From UBA7803 sp036381275 (GTDB lineage: Bacteria; Pseudomonadota; Gammaproteobacteria; Pseudomonadales; Azotimanducaceae), in the NCBI GenBank assembly GCA_036381275.1, contig DASVDC010000017.1:1-64000 (forward strand): DNA of 64,000 nt, written 5' to 3'. Of the stretch, positions 17,509-25,366 are shown piece after piece. The number at the start of each line of letters is the position of its first letter. Positions within the stretch are counted from its first letter, which is position 1. The notes beneath the pieces were generated by a model. The model had not been told where the DNA came from. It made no database searches and worked only from the letters and a program-made list of their open reading frames with translations. A program made the position numbers and the translations under genes.

Positions 17509-18108
17509 ATGCGAGATCACGGAATGCGCCGGCCGCTGCTGGCGGCCGTGGTGATGGGCCTCGCCGCGTGCGGGCCTGCGGCTGCCGAGCCGGTACGCTA
17601 CGAGATGGATCCCGAGCACACCTACCCGAGCTTCGAGGGCGATCACCTCGGCGGGCTGTCGGTGTGGCGCGGCAAGTTCAATCACAGCCGCGGCCACGTG
17701 ATTCTCGACCGGGAGGCCGAGACCGGCACCGTGCACGTGACGGTCGATCTGACCAGCGTCGACTTCGGCCACGAGGAAATGAACGCGCACGCGACCGGCC
17801 CGGAGTTCTTCGACGTGGCGAGGTATCCCGAGGCCGTCTATCAGGGCACCCTGACCGACTTCGAGAACGGCGCCCCTACCCGCATCGAAGGGGAGCTGAA
17901 CCTGCACGGCGTGACCCGGCCGCTGGATCTCGAGATCAATTCGTTCAAGTGCATGCCGCATCCGATGCTCGGGCGGGAGCTCTGCGGTGCGGACGCGGAG
18001 GGCTCGTTCGACCGCTCCGAGTTCGGGCTCGACGTCGGCAAGGATTTCGGCTTCGACATGAACGTGAAGCTGCGGGTCCAGGTCGAGGCGCTGAAGGCGG
18101 CCGATTGA
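17509..18108 (+). CDS. periplasmic YceI family protein, second copy
   Basis: A 199-residue YceI protein starting one base after the previous stop. Its signal sequence (RRPLLAAVVMGLAACGPAAAEP) has both a lipobox-like LAAC at Cys21 and a possible signal peptidase I site after AAA, so its anchoring is uncertain. The barrel has YEMDPEHTYPSFEGDHLGG, GHEEMNAHATGPEFFDVARYPEAVY, LNLHGVTRPLDLEI and, unlike its neighbour, a cysteine pair in KCMPHPMLGRELCGADAEG that could form a disulfide. It is the last gene of the operon, and a GGCCGC...GCGGCC stem follows its stop. Confidence 0.92.
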   Translation: MRDHGMRRPLLAAVVMGLAACGPAAAEPVRYEMDPEHTYPSFEGDHLGGLSVWRGKFNHSRGHVILDREAETGTVHVTVDLTSVDFGHEEMNAHATGPEFFDVARYPEAVYQGTLTDFENGAPTRIEGELNLHGVTRPLDLEINSFKCMPHPMLGRELCGADAEGSFDRSEFGLDVGKDFGFDMNVKLRVQVEALKAAD

Positions 18109-18132
18109 GGCCGCCCCGCCTGAGCGGCCCTG

Positions 18133-19050
18133 TCAGGCGGCGAGCAGCGCCTCCAGATGCGCGCCCACCGAACGGGCCAGCGCGTCGAGGTCGTAGCCGC
18201 CTTCCAGCGTCGAAACGATTCGCCCCTCGGCGAACTCGTTGGCGACCTCGACGATCATGCGGGTGATCCAGCGGTAATCGCTCTCGTCCAGGTTCAGCTC
18301 CGCCAGCGGGTCGAGCCGATGCGCATCGAACCCGGCGGAGATCAGGACGAACTGCGGCCGGTGGGCCTCGAGCGCCGGCAGCCAGTCCGCTTCGATCGCC
18401 TGGCGGAACGCCTCGCTGGTGCAGCCGGAGCCGAGCCGGGTGTTGACGATGTTCGGCCGCTCCACGGCCATGTGCCGGTGCGGGTAGAAGGGCGCCTGGA
18501 AGCTCGAGCAGACCAGCACCTCGGGGCGGTCCTTGAAGATGTCGATCGTGCCGTTGCCCTGGTGCACGTCGAAATCGAGGATCGCCACGCGCTCGATGCG
18601 CGGATGTTCCAGCGCGGTCGCCGCGCCCAGCGCGACGTTGTTGTAGAAGCAGAAGCCCATCGCCGCGTCGAACTCGGCGTGGTGGCCCGGCGGGCGCACC
18701 GCGCAGAACGCGCGCCTCTCCTCGTCCGCCAGCACCGCCCGTACCGCGTCCACCACCGCACCGGCCGCGTAGGCGGCGGCCTCGAGCGTCGCCGGGCACA
18801 TGTAGGTGTCCGGGTCGACCGCAACCAGACCTTCCGCGGGCGATCGCGCGGCGAGCGCGTCGAGAAACGCCGGATCGTGGATCTTCTCGAGGCGCTCGCG
18901 CGAAACGGCGTTCGGCTCGCGCATCTGCATCGACTGCAGCAGCGTGCTCCGCTCGAGGTGCCTCAGGATCGCGCGCAGCCGCTCCGGTGACTCCGGGTGG
19001 CGCGGCTGCATCTGGTGATCGAGGCAGCGGGGGTGGGTGTAGAGGAGCAT
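18133..19050 (-). CDS. histone deacetylase-like hydrolase
   Basis: A 305-residue class II-type deacetylase-fold enzyme. The active-site signatures are RPPGHHAEFDAAMGFCFYNN (paired His), LDFDVHQGNGT (zinc Asp and His), SAGFDAHRLDPL (second zinc Asp) and LEGGYDL (transition-state Tyr). Bacterial members hydrolyse acetylpolyamines, acetoin-related or acyl-lysine substrates. The ATG at 19050 matches the family start (MLLYTHPRC). No ribosome site precedes it, but TACAAT lies six bases upstream, which would put the transcript start on or next to the ATG (leaderless). The gene is convergent with the YceI operon and has no catabolic neighbour that fixes its substrate. Confidence 0.9.
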   Translation of the reverse strand: MLLYTHPRCLDHQMQPRHPESPERLRAILRHLERSTLLQSMQMREPNAVSRERLEKIHDPAFLDALAARSPAEGLVAVDPDTYMCPATLEAAAYAAGAVVDAVRAVLADEERRAFCAVRPPGHHAEFDAAMGFCFYNNVALGAATALEHPRIERVAILDFDVHQGNGTIDIFKDRPEVLVCSSFQAPFYPHRHMAVERPNIVNTRLGSGCTSEAFRQAIEADWLPALEAHRPQFVLISAGFDAHRLDPLAELNLDESDYRWITRMIVEVANEFAEGRIVSTLEGGYDLDALARSVGAHLEALLAA

Positions 19051-19132
19051 GACGGCATTGTAGCGCCTGTGGCGTGCCGGCACGTCAAGCGATTTTCCGC
19101 GGCTCGGCGTGGCATCTTCCCGCTCGGTGCGG

Positions 19133-21421
19133 TCACTCCCCGGATGCGTTGTCCGCCGGCTGCGGCGTCGGTCGGCGCGCCACGGTGTAGCGCAGGCTGA
19201 CCACCGCGGCGATCAGCTCGCCGATCTCCACGGGCTTCGCCACGTGGGCCTGGAAGCCGGCGAGCAGCACGCGGGTGCGGTCCTCGGGGCGCGCGAACGC
19301 GGTCAGCGCAATGGCCGGCAACGGCGGCTCGAAGTGGCGTTCGCGGATCCGGCGGATCAGCCCGTAGCCGTCCATGCCCGGCATGCCGATGTCGCTGATC
19401 AGGATGTCCGGCCGGCGCGCCTCCAGCACCTCGAGGGCCTGCTCGCCGGAGGCCGCCTGGTGCACCAGCGCGCCGCGCTCGGTAAGTATGTGGCTCACCA
19501 GCTCACGCGCGTCGCGCTCGTCGTCGACGACCAGGATGGACAGTTCGGAGAGAGCCGCGCCCGTGTCGACGGTGCCCGCCGCCGGCGGGCCGCTCCGCTC
19601 CTCGAGCGCCTTCGTGGCCGATGCCGGGGGGCGGCTCGGCAGCCGTACCGTGAAGGTGGCGCCCTGGCCGAGGCCGGCACTGTATGCTTCGACCGTGCCG
19701 CCATGCATCTCGACGACGCTCTTGACGATGGCGAGCCCCAGCCCGAGCCCGCCGTGCTGCCGCATCGACGAATCGTCGCCCTGACGATACCGCTGGAAGA
19801 GCAGAGGCAGCTCGCCGGGTGGGATGCCTTCGCCGGTGTCGCTCACGGTGACGACGAACTGCTCGTCCTGCTGCGCGACGTCGATACGCACCGATCCGCC
19901 CGACGGTGTGAACTTGATCGCGTTGGTGAGCAGGTTCCAGAGCACCTGCTGCAGGCGCGTCGGATCGCCGGTGATCTCGCGATCGATCGCGCCGACGCTG
20001 CGCTCGAGCCGCACCCCCTTCGATTCCGCCATCTGACGAACCGACTCGAGCGCGCTCTCGACCACCAGAGGCAGGTCCACTTTCTGGGTGTCGAGACGCA
20101 GCTTGCCGACGTTGATGCGGCTGATGTCCAGGAGGTCCGAGATGAGCTGCGCCTGCTGGCGCGCGTTGCGCTCGATGATCTCGAGGCCCTTGCCGACGCG
20201 TTCCGGGTCCCGTCCGCCGCTCTCGCGCAGCACGCCGGCCCAGCCGAGCACCGCATTCAGCGGCGTGCGCAGCTCGTGCGACAGCGTGGCGACGAACTCG
20301 TCCTTCGCATGGCTCGCCCGCTCCGCTTCGGTGCGCGCCGCCCGCTCGGACTCGATCAGCGCCTCCCGTTCCGCGCGCATCGCCGCGATCGTCAGCATCC
20401 GGCCGCACTGCTCGGCGAGCCACTGAACGATCCGAAGGTCGTGGTCCTGCCACTCCGAAGGCTCGGTGCCGTAGACCTCGAGCGCGCCCTGCGGCGCGTC
20501 GCCGAGGCGCAACGGTGCCGCCGCCAGTGACCGTACCGTCCGGTCGCCCGCGAGCAGCGGCGCCTCGAGATCGGGGCGCAGCGCGAGGTCCGCGAGCGCC
20601 CCGGCGCGCGCGCGGGAGAGAATCAGGTCCGCCAGGGTGCGTTCGCGCGGGATCGGGGCAGGATCGCGCGCGAGCCCGAACAGCGGCCGCACACGCATTT
20701 CGGCGCCGGCCGGTTCCAGCACCGCCGCGCCGGCGGCGCGCTCGCCCAGCACCCGTTGAATCGTGATGCCGAGGCGATCGAGCGTTGCGGCCTCGGTCAG
20801 TCCCTCCGCGGTGCTGTCCAGCAGATCGCGCAGGCTCCGCTCGCGCTCGGAGAGCTGTTCGTTCAGCGCGAGCAACTCTTCGGCCTGGCTGTTGATCTCC
20901 TCGGTCTGTTGCTCGAGCTCGGCGGTCTGGGATTGAAGCTCTTCGTTCTGCTGGGCGATTTCCTCCTCGCGCGCCGCGAGCTCCTCGTTGGTCGCCTCGA
21001 GGGCGGCGTTGCTCTCCTGAAGCTGCGCGACGGTGTGCTCGAGCCGTCCGGTGAGACGAATGACGAGGTGGACCACGACCCCCGCGACGATCGTGTTCAC
21101 CCACTGCATCAGGCCGAACAACGCATCGGTGGCGAGATGCCCGTCGACCGGAACGAGAAAGAAGCCTTTGTACAGCACCATCGCCGTGAAGACCGCGACC
21201 ATGAACCAGAGCAGGCGCAGATCCCGGTGCCACAGGCAGACCAGCAGCGCGAGCGGCGAAGCCAGCGGCACGAAGGTATCGGGGTAGACGGCCAGGCGCA
21301 GGTAGCCGAACACCGCGAGCAGCGCAACGCTGATGGTCGCGCGCAGCCAGAACGGACCGCGCGTCTCCACCCTGGTCGGCTCGTTGTGGTGAGCGGGGGC
21401 GGGGAGCCACGCGCGGTTCAC
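19133..21421 (-). CDS. membrane-bound hybrid sensor histidine kinase
   Basis: This 762-residue kinase has about four membrane segments (residues 26-122). A long Glu/Gln-rich coiled coil follows (125-200, ESNAALEATNEELAAREEE), then a GAF-like domain (200-355), HisKA with the phospho-acceptor His382 (SHELRTPLN), HATPase_c (N-box WNLLTNAIKFTPSGG, G-boxes DTGEGIP and GGLGLGLAI), and a C-terminal receiver with Asp677 in LISDIGMPGMDG. It lacks a periplasmic loop large enough for ligand binding, so it probably senses a membrane or cytosolic signal. The ATG overlaps the stop of the cheR-like gene, so the pair is co-translated. The output regulator is not in the window. Confidence 0.93.
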   Translation of the reverse strand: MNRAWLPAPAHHNEPTRVETRGPFWLRATISVALLAVFGYLRLAVYPDTFVPLASPLALLVCLWHRDLRLLWFMVAVFTAMVLYKGFFLVPVDGHLATDALFGLMQWVNTIVAGVVVHLVIRLTGRLEHTVAQLQESNAALEATNEELAAREEEIAQQNEELQSQTAELEQQTEEINSQAEELLALNEQLSERERSLRDLLDSTAEGLTEAATLDRLGITIQRVLGERAAGAAVLEPAGAEMRVRPLFGLARDPAPIPRERTLADLILSRARAGALADLALRPDLEAPLLAGDRTVRSLAAAPLRLGDAPQGALEVYGTEPSEWQDHDLRIVQWLAEQCGRMLTIAAMRAEREALIESERAARTEAERASHAKDEFVATLSHELRTPLNAVLGWAGVLRESGGRDPERVGKGLEIIERNARQQAQLISDLLDISRINVGKLRLDTQKVDLPLVVESALESVRQMAESKGVRLERSVGAIDREITGDPTRLQQVLWNLLTNAIKFTPSGGSVRIDVAQQDEQFVVTVSDTGEGIPPGELPLLFQRYRQGDDSSMRQHGGLGLGLAIVKSVVEMHGGTVEAYSAGLGQGATFTVRLPSRPPASATKALEERSGPPAAGTVDTGAALSELSILVVDDERDARELVSHILTERGALVHQAASGEQALEVLEARRPDILISDIGMPGMDGYGLIRRIRERHFEPPLPAIALTAFARPEDRTRVLLAGFQAHVAKPVEIGELIAAVVSLRYTVARRPTPQPADNASGE

Positions 21422-22347
21422 CGGTGCTCCTTCGCGTACAGGCTCGCGCCGAGGCGGCGGAGCCGCGTCCGAATGTGGTGGGGTGGGCGTTCCGCCTTGC
21501 CGGTGACCAGCAGCCCGCCCGGCCGCAGGCGTTCCACCCAGTCAGACCAGAGCTCGGCGGCGGCCTCCTCGGTGAGATAGATCGCGAGATTGCGGCAGAG
21601 GATCAGATCGAAGGCCCCCTCGACGCCGGTACCGGCGAACGCATCCTCCCGATGCCAAAGGCACACGTCGCGAAGCCGATCGACGACCTGCACCATCGCG
21701 GCAGCGCCGGTCAGCGGGCGCCGCCGCAGCTCCGGCCGAACGGGCGCGAAGTAGCGCGCCCGCCACGCCGGCGCCAGCGCCTGAATCGCCGATCGGGGAA
21801 ACACGCCGGCACGGGCGGCATCGATGGCGGCCGGACGGCAATCGATGCCGTGCAAACGCGAGCCGTCGAGGATACCCGCCTCCGCCATCAGGATCGCGAT
21901 CGAATAGAGCTCCGATCCGTCGGAGCAGCCGATGCTGAGCACGCGCGGCGGACCCGCTCCCCGTCGTAGCGTCCAGACACGCCCCTGCAGCGCATCGAAG
22001 ACCTCCGGATCGCGGAAGAATTGCGTCACCCCGATCATCAGCGCGCCGAGCGCGCGCTCCGATGCCGCCGGGTTCAACCGGACGGCGTGCAGGCCCTCAT
22101 CGGGCGTCGCCACGCGCAGCGCCCGGAGGCAGGCGGCCTGGCGCCGGAGGAAGACGCTGGTGCGGTAGCGGTGGGCGGACAGCCCCCAGCGCTGACAAAT
22201 CGACGCGAACAACGCGGCGCTGGCGGCATCGACCGGGGCCGGACCCGCCGGCGGGTCGTCGCCGCCGCGGGCGGGGGCGGCGTCGGGTACCGGACGATCA
22301 CCCAGGAAGGTGAGGTGCTGAAACCGTTCCGGGCTCGTCGGCAGCAT
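21418..22347 (-). CDS. CheR-type protein-glutamate methyltransferase
   Basis: A 309-residue protein with the CheR layout. An N-terminal helical part is followed by 'LGALMIGVTQFFRDPEVFDAL' and a SAM-binding domain with VLSIGCSDGSELYSIAI (motif I), 'LHGIDCRPAAIDAARAGVF', and ILCRNLAIYLTEEAAAELW, where CRNxxIYF is the family hallmark. CheR methylates glutamates of chemoreceptors using S-adenosylmethionine. No receptor, CheB, CheA or CheW is nearby. Instead it overlaps the hybrid kinase by four bases, so its target may be the kinase or its coiled coil. The stretch between its ATG (22347) and the DUF819 stop (80 bases) should contain the promoter. Confidence 0.9.
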   Translation of the reverse strand: MLPTSPERFQHLTFLGDRPVPDAAPARGGDDPPAGPAPVDAASAALFASICQRWGLSAHRYRTSVFLRRQAACLRALRVATPDEGLHAVRLNPAASERALGALMIGVTQFFRDPEVFDALQGRVWTLRRGAGPPRVLSIGCSDGSELYSIAILMAEAGILDGSRLHGIDCRPAAIDAARAGVFPRSAIQALAPAWRARYFAPVRPELRRRPLTGAAAMVQVVDRLRDVCLWHREDAFAGTGVEGAFDLILCRNLAIYLTEEAAAELWSDWVERLRPGGLLVTGKAERPPHHIRTRLRRLGASLYAKEHR

Positions 22348-22427
22348 CGTGAGCGACGCACAGGGTTTGCCTTATTCAAACACACCTCGTGCGGCCGCAG
22401 CCACGCCGACGGATCTGCCCGATGCCG

Positions 22428-23624
22428 CTACTGACCGACGGCGATGCGTGCGAGGTGCCCCGAGAGCGGTCCGAGGTAGTTGCCGAGCGCGTAGCCGATC
22501 AGCGCCATCAGGATCGACACGGGCACCAGGCTCGGCCGGTGGAACGCCGCGACGATGGGCGCCGAGGCCGCGGCGCCGATGTTCGCCGCGGACGCGATCG
22601 CGGCGCTGTGCACGTCCACCCGCATCAGCTTCGCGCCGAGCACGCAGAACGCGCCGTGGATCGCGATCCAGACGAACGCGCCGAGCAGGAACGCCGGCGC
22701 CTGCGCGAAGCCCGCGACGGAAGCGCGTGCGCCCATGCCGGCGACGAACACGTAGATGAGCGCCGTGCCGAGGCTCGTCGCGCTGGGCAGCCGCGCGACG
22801 GGCGTCGCGGACAGCGCCAGCGACACGGTGGTGATCAGCAGGATGCGCCAGGTCGACTCCGACAACAGCACTTCGAGCGACGGCGCGGCGACCATCATCC
22901 AGTCGAACAGCCGCTGCGCCAGCACCGTGCACAGCCATGTGACGCCGACGGCCACCGCCAGCAGGTAGAGAAAGTCGCGCATCTCCGGCACGCGCTCCCG
23001 ATCGAGCGTGGCCGCCGACGCGGAGTCCATCCGGGCGAGGCGCTCTTCGGAAACGCCGGTCCAGCGGTTGAAGCGCTCGGCGACGTTCTTCGACGCGAGC
23101 AGGAGCGGCAGCCAGACCAGGTAGACCACGTTGTCGGCGAGCACCGCGAGCCCGAACTGCTCCGGCGGCGTGCTGAGCATCTCGGCGGTTGCGGCCATGT
23201 TGCCGGTGCCGCCGATCCAGCTCGCCGCCAGCGCGCCGAACCCGGTCCAGGCGTCCGGTGCCAGCCAGCGATGGACCAGCACGTAGGCGATCACCGCGCC
23301 GACCACCACGCCGGCGCTGCCCATCAGCATCACCACGACGCCCTTGCCCATGATGCGCACCGCGGAAGCGATGTCCACCTTGATCAGCATCAGCACGATG
23401 AACGCCGGCAGCGCGTAGGCGCTGAGCCCCGAGTAGACGGGCGACGCAGCGGGGATGACCCCGAAGTTGTTCAGGAACACCGGCGTCGCGTAGATGAAGA
23501 TCAGCGGCGGTACGTACTGGAACAGCTTCCAGCCGGTGAGCTGCGCGATCAGGAACCAGCCGCCGGCGACGAGGCAGAGCACGGCGAGCACACCGCCCGG
23601 CGAGCTGATCAGCGCGTCATCCAT
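22428..23624 (-). CDS. DUF819 (YjcL-like) integral membrane protein
   Basis: A 398-residue protein with about ten hydrophobic helices. Typical DUF819 stretches are 'AALAASWIGGTGNMAATAEML', 'VLADNVVYLVWLPLLLA', TSLGTALIYVFVAGMGA and ASAANIGAAASAPIVAAFH. The repeated glycine/asparagine-rich re-entrant-like segments (GGTGNMAA, ANIGAAASAP) suggest a transporter with inverted repeats. The family's substrate is not established. It ends 20 bases before the EAL-type gene's stop side and begins after it on the same strand, so it may be co-transcribed with that gene. Confidence 0.88.
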   Translation of the reverse strand: MDDALISSPGGVLAVLCLVAGGWFLIAQLTGWKLFQYVPPLIFIYATPVFLNNFGVIPAASPVYSGLSAYALPAFIVLMLIKVDIASAVRIMGKGVVVMLMGSAGVVVGAVIAYVLVHRWLAPDAWTGFGALAASWIGGTGNMAATAEMLSTPPEQFGLAVLADNVVYLVWLPLLLASKNVAERFNRWTGVSEERLARMDSASAATLDRERVPEMRDFLYLLAVAVGVTWLCTVLAQRLFDWMMVAAPSLEVLLSESTWRILLITTVSLALSATPVARLPSATSLGTALIYVFVAGMGARASVAGFAQAPAFLLGAFVWIAIHGAFCVLGAKLMRVDVHSAAIASAANIGAAASAPIVAAFHRPSLVPVSILMALIGYALGNYLGPLSGHLARIAVGQ

Positions 23625-23643
23625 GTGCTCTCGTTTTCGGGCA

Positions 23644-25254
23644 TCAGCCTCGTCGGTCCCGGGCCGCCACGTGCAGCTCGCGCGTGAGCAGCTCGCGGAA
23701 TTGTGCCAGGGTCACCGGTGCCGAGAACAGAAAGCCCTGCACGTCGGTGCAGCCGAAGCGCTCCAGCATCGTGAGCTGGGACGGCCTCTCCACGCCGACG
23801 GCCACCACGCGCAGCTCGAATCGCTGACCGAGCCGGCAGATCTGGGCCACCAGGTCGCGGGCTTCGCGATCGTCCTCCATGCGGCTCACCAGCGCACGGT
23901 CGATCTTCAGCGTGTCGGCGGGGCAGCGCAGCAGCTTCGCCGCGTCGATCAGCGAGCTGCCGAGACCGTCGAGCGCGAAGCGCACGCCCCAGTCGCGCAG
24001 CCGGTAGAGCTCCTTGCGGTAGTCGTCGACCAGCGTGAGCATCGCTTCCTGCGACAGCTCGAGCTCGAGCATCGCCGGGTCGAACCAGCTCTCGGTGCGA
24101 AAGCGCGTCACCTGCTCGACGATGGCGCCCTTGTGGAACTGTTGCGGTGAGACGTTGATACCGAGCACCAGCGGCTCGAGCAGGTGCTCGAACCAGGTCG
24201 CTGCCTCCTGACAGGCGCGCTCCAGCACCCAGTCGCCGATGCGCGCCATCTGCCCGCGCTGCTCGGCGATCGGGATGAAGCGGTTCGGCGCGAGCTCGCC
24301 GACCTCCATCCCCTGCCAGCGCAGCAGCACCTCGGCGCCGGTGATGCGCTTGCCGTCGGCGGCGACCTGCGGCTGCAGCACCAGCGAGAACTCCTCGCGC
24401 TCGAGTGCCTGCGGCAACCGCACGCCGAGCTCCGGCAGCTCGGTCAACCCGGCCGCCCGGTCGCCACCGGCTTCGAGCGCCTGGCGCATCGCCCGCCAGG
24501 CCTGTGACCAGAGCCGCTCGGTATCGCCGTACATCGCCTGGAACGCATGGCCGACGCTGACCGTCAGGTGCAGCTCGCCGCCGCGGAAACGCACCGGCGA
24601 CCGCGCGAGCGTCACCACCGCGTCCGCCGCGCGGGCCACCGTCGGTTCGTCCACGTCGGGCAGCGCGACCACGAAGCACGCCGCGTCGAAGAAGCCGAGC
24701 ACGCCGTTGGCGGGCACCGCCATACGGATGTGGCTCGCCATCGCCGCGAGCAGGTCGGTCTTGCTGACCGGGTCGAGGCTGTCGTAGAGGTGGCCGGCGT
24801 GGTCGATCTGCACCACCAGCAGGCCGAGCGGCCGTCCTTTGCAGCGGGCAATCGAGCGGAACAGCTCCTCGTGACGCGGCAGGCTGGTGATCGGCTCGGT
24901 GCGTTCGAGCTCCGCGAAGCGGTCACGCAGGCGCTTGGCGTTGACGCAGGTCTTCAGCGCGTGCAGCAGCTCGTCGTCGGACTGGTCCGGGTCCACCTGG
25001 CTGTAGCCGGCGTCGTCCGCGAGGTCCAGCGGCACCTCGGTCAGCAGCACCGCGGCGCCGGTCAGGTAACGGCGCTGTTCGAGCGCGCCCCAGTCGTCGA
25101 ACAGCAGCAGGTCCGGCGCGGGGCTCAGCGCCGCGAGGATGCGGTCGAGCCCGAGGGTGTCGCTGCACAGCCAGCAGCGCCAGCCGGCCGCGGCAGCGAG
25201 CAGGGACAGGCGTTCGCGCAGGACGGAGTCGTGGATCACGCCGGTGACGTTCAT
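23644..25254 (-). CDS. degenerate GGDEF-EAL protein, FimX-like c-di-GMP effector candidate
   Basis: A 536-residue cytosolic protein. Residues 1-105 resemble a receiver domain without a clear phospho-site, 112-222 a GGDEF fold with FFDAACF in place of GG(D/E)EF, and 280-525 an EAL fold. In the EAL part the signature is EVL (308-310), Asn367 is kept (INVS), the metal Glu is replaced by Gln402, DDFG is DGLG (429-432) with a short deletion, Lys450 is kept (LKIDR), and the catalytic AEGVE is AVGVE (Val485). It should bind rather than make or cut c-di-GMP. P. aeruginosa FimX also carries an EVL motif and a non-canonical GGDEF and regulates type IV pili, but it has a PAS domain that I do not see here. 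Confidence 0.88.
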   Translation of the reverse strand: MNVTGVIHDSVLRERLSLLAAAAGWRCWLCSDTLGLDRILAALSPAPDLLLFDDWGALEQRRYLTGAAVLLTEVPLDLADDAGYSQVDPDQSDDELLHALKTCVNAKRLRDRFAELERTEPITSLPRHEELFRSIARCKGRPLGLLVVQIDHAGHLYDSLDPVSKTDLLAAMASHIRMAVPANGVLGFFDAACFVVALPDVDEPTVARAADAVVTLARSPVRFRGGELHLTVSVGHAFQAMYGDTERLWSQAWRAMRQALEAGGDRAAGLTELPELGVRLPQALEREEFSLVLQPQVAADGKRITGAEVLLRWQGMEVGELAPNRFIPIAEQRGQMARIGDWVLERACQEAATWFEHLLEPLVLGINVSPQQFHKGAIVEQVTRFRTESWFDPAMLELELSQEAMLTLVDDYRKELYRLRDWGVRFALDGLGSSLIDAAKLLRCPADTLKIDRALVSRMEDDREARDLVAQICRLGQRFELRVVAVGVERPSQLTMLERFGCTDVQGFLFSAPVTLAQFRELLTRELHVAARDRRG

Positions 25255-25305
25255 GAGCTAAGTGTAGTTCTCCGGCGGCTCTGCAGGCTGTGGGCGACCC
25301 GACAT

Positions 25306-25363
25306 GTGGGAGCGGCCTCCGGCCGCGAATGCAAGGAAGTTCGCGGCCGGAGGCCGCTCCCAC
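25306..25363. repeat. REP element pair, copy 2
   Basis: Arms of 23 bases at 25306-25328 and 25341-25363, beginning GTGGGAGCGGCCTCC and exactly complementary, with a 12-base spacer. It fills the gap between the stop of lhr and the start of the EAL-type gene, both on the minus strand. Confidence 0.9.
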
Positions 25364-25366
25364 AGG

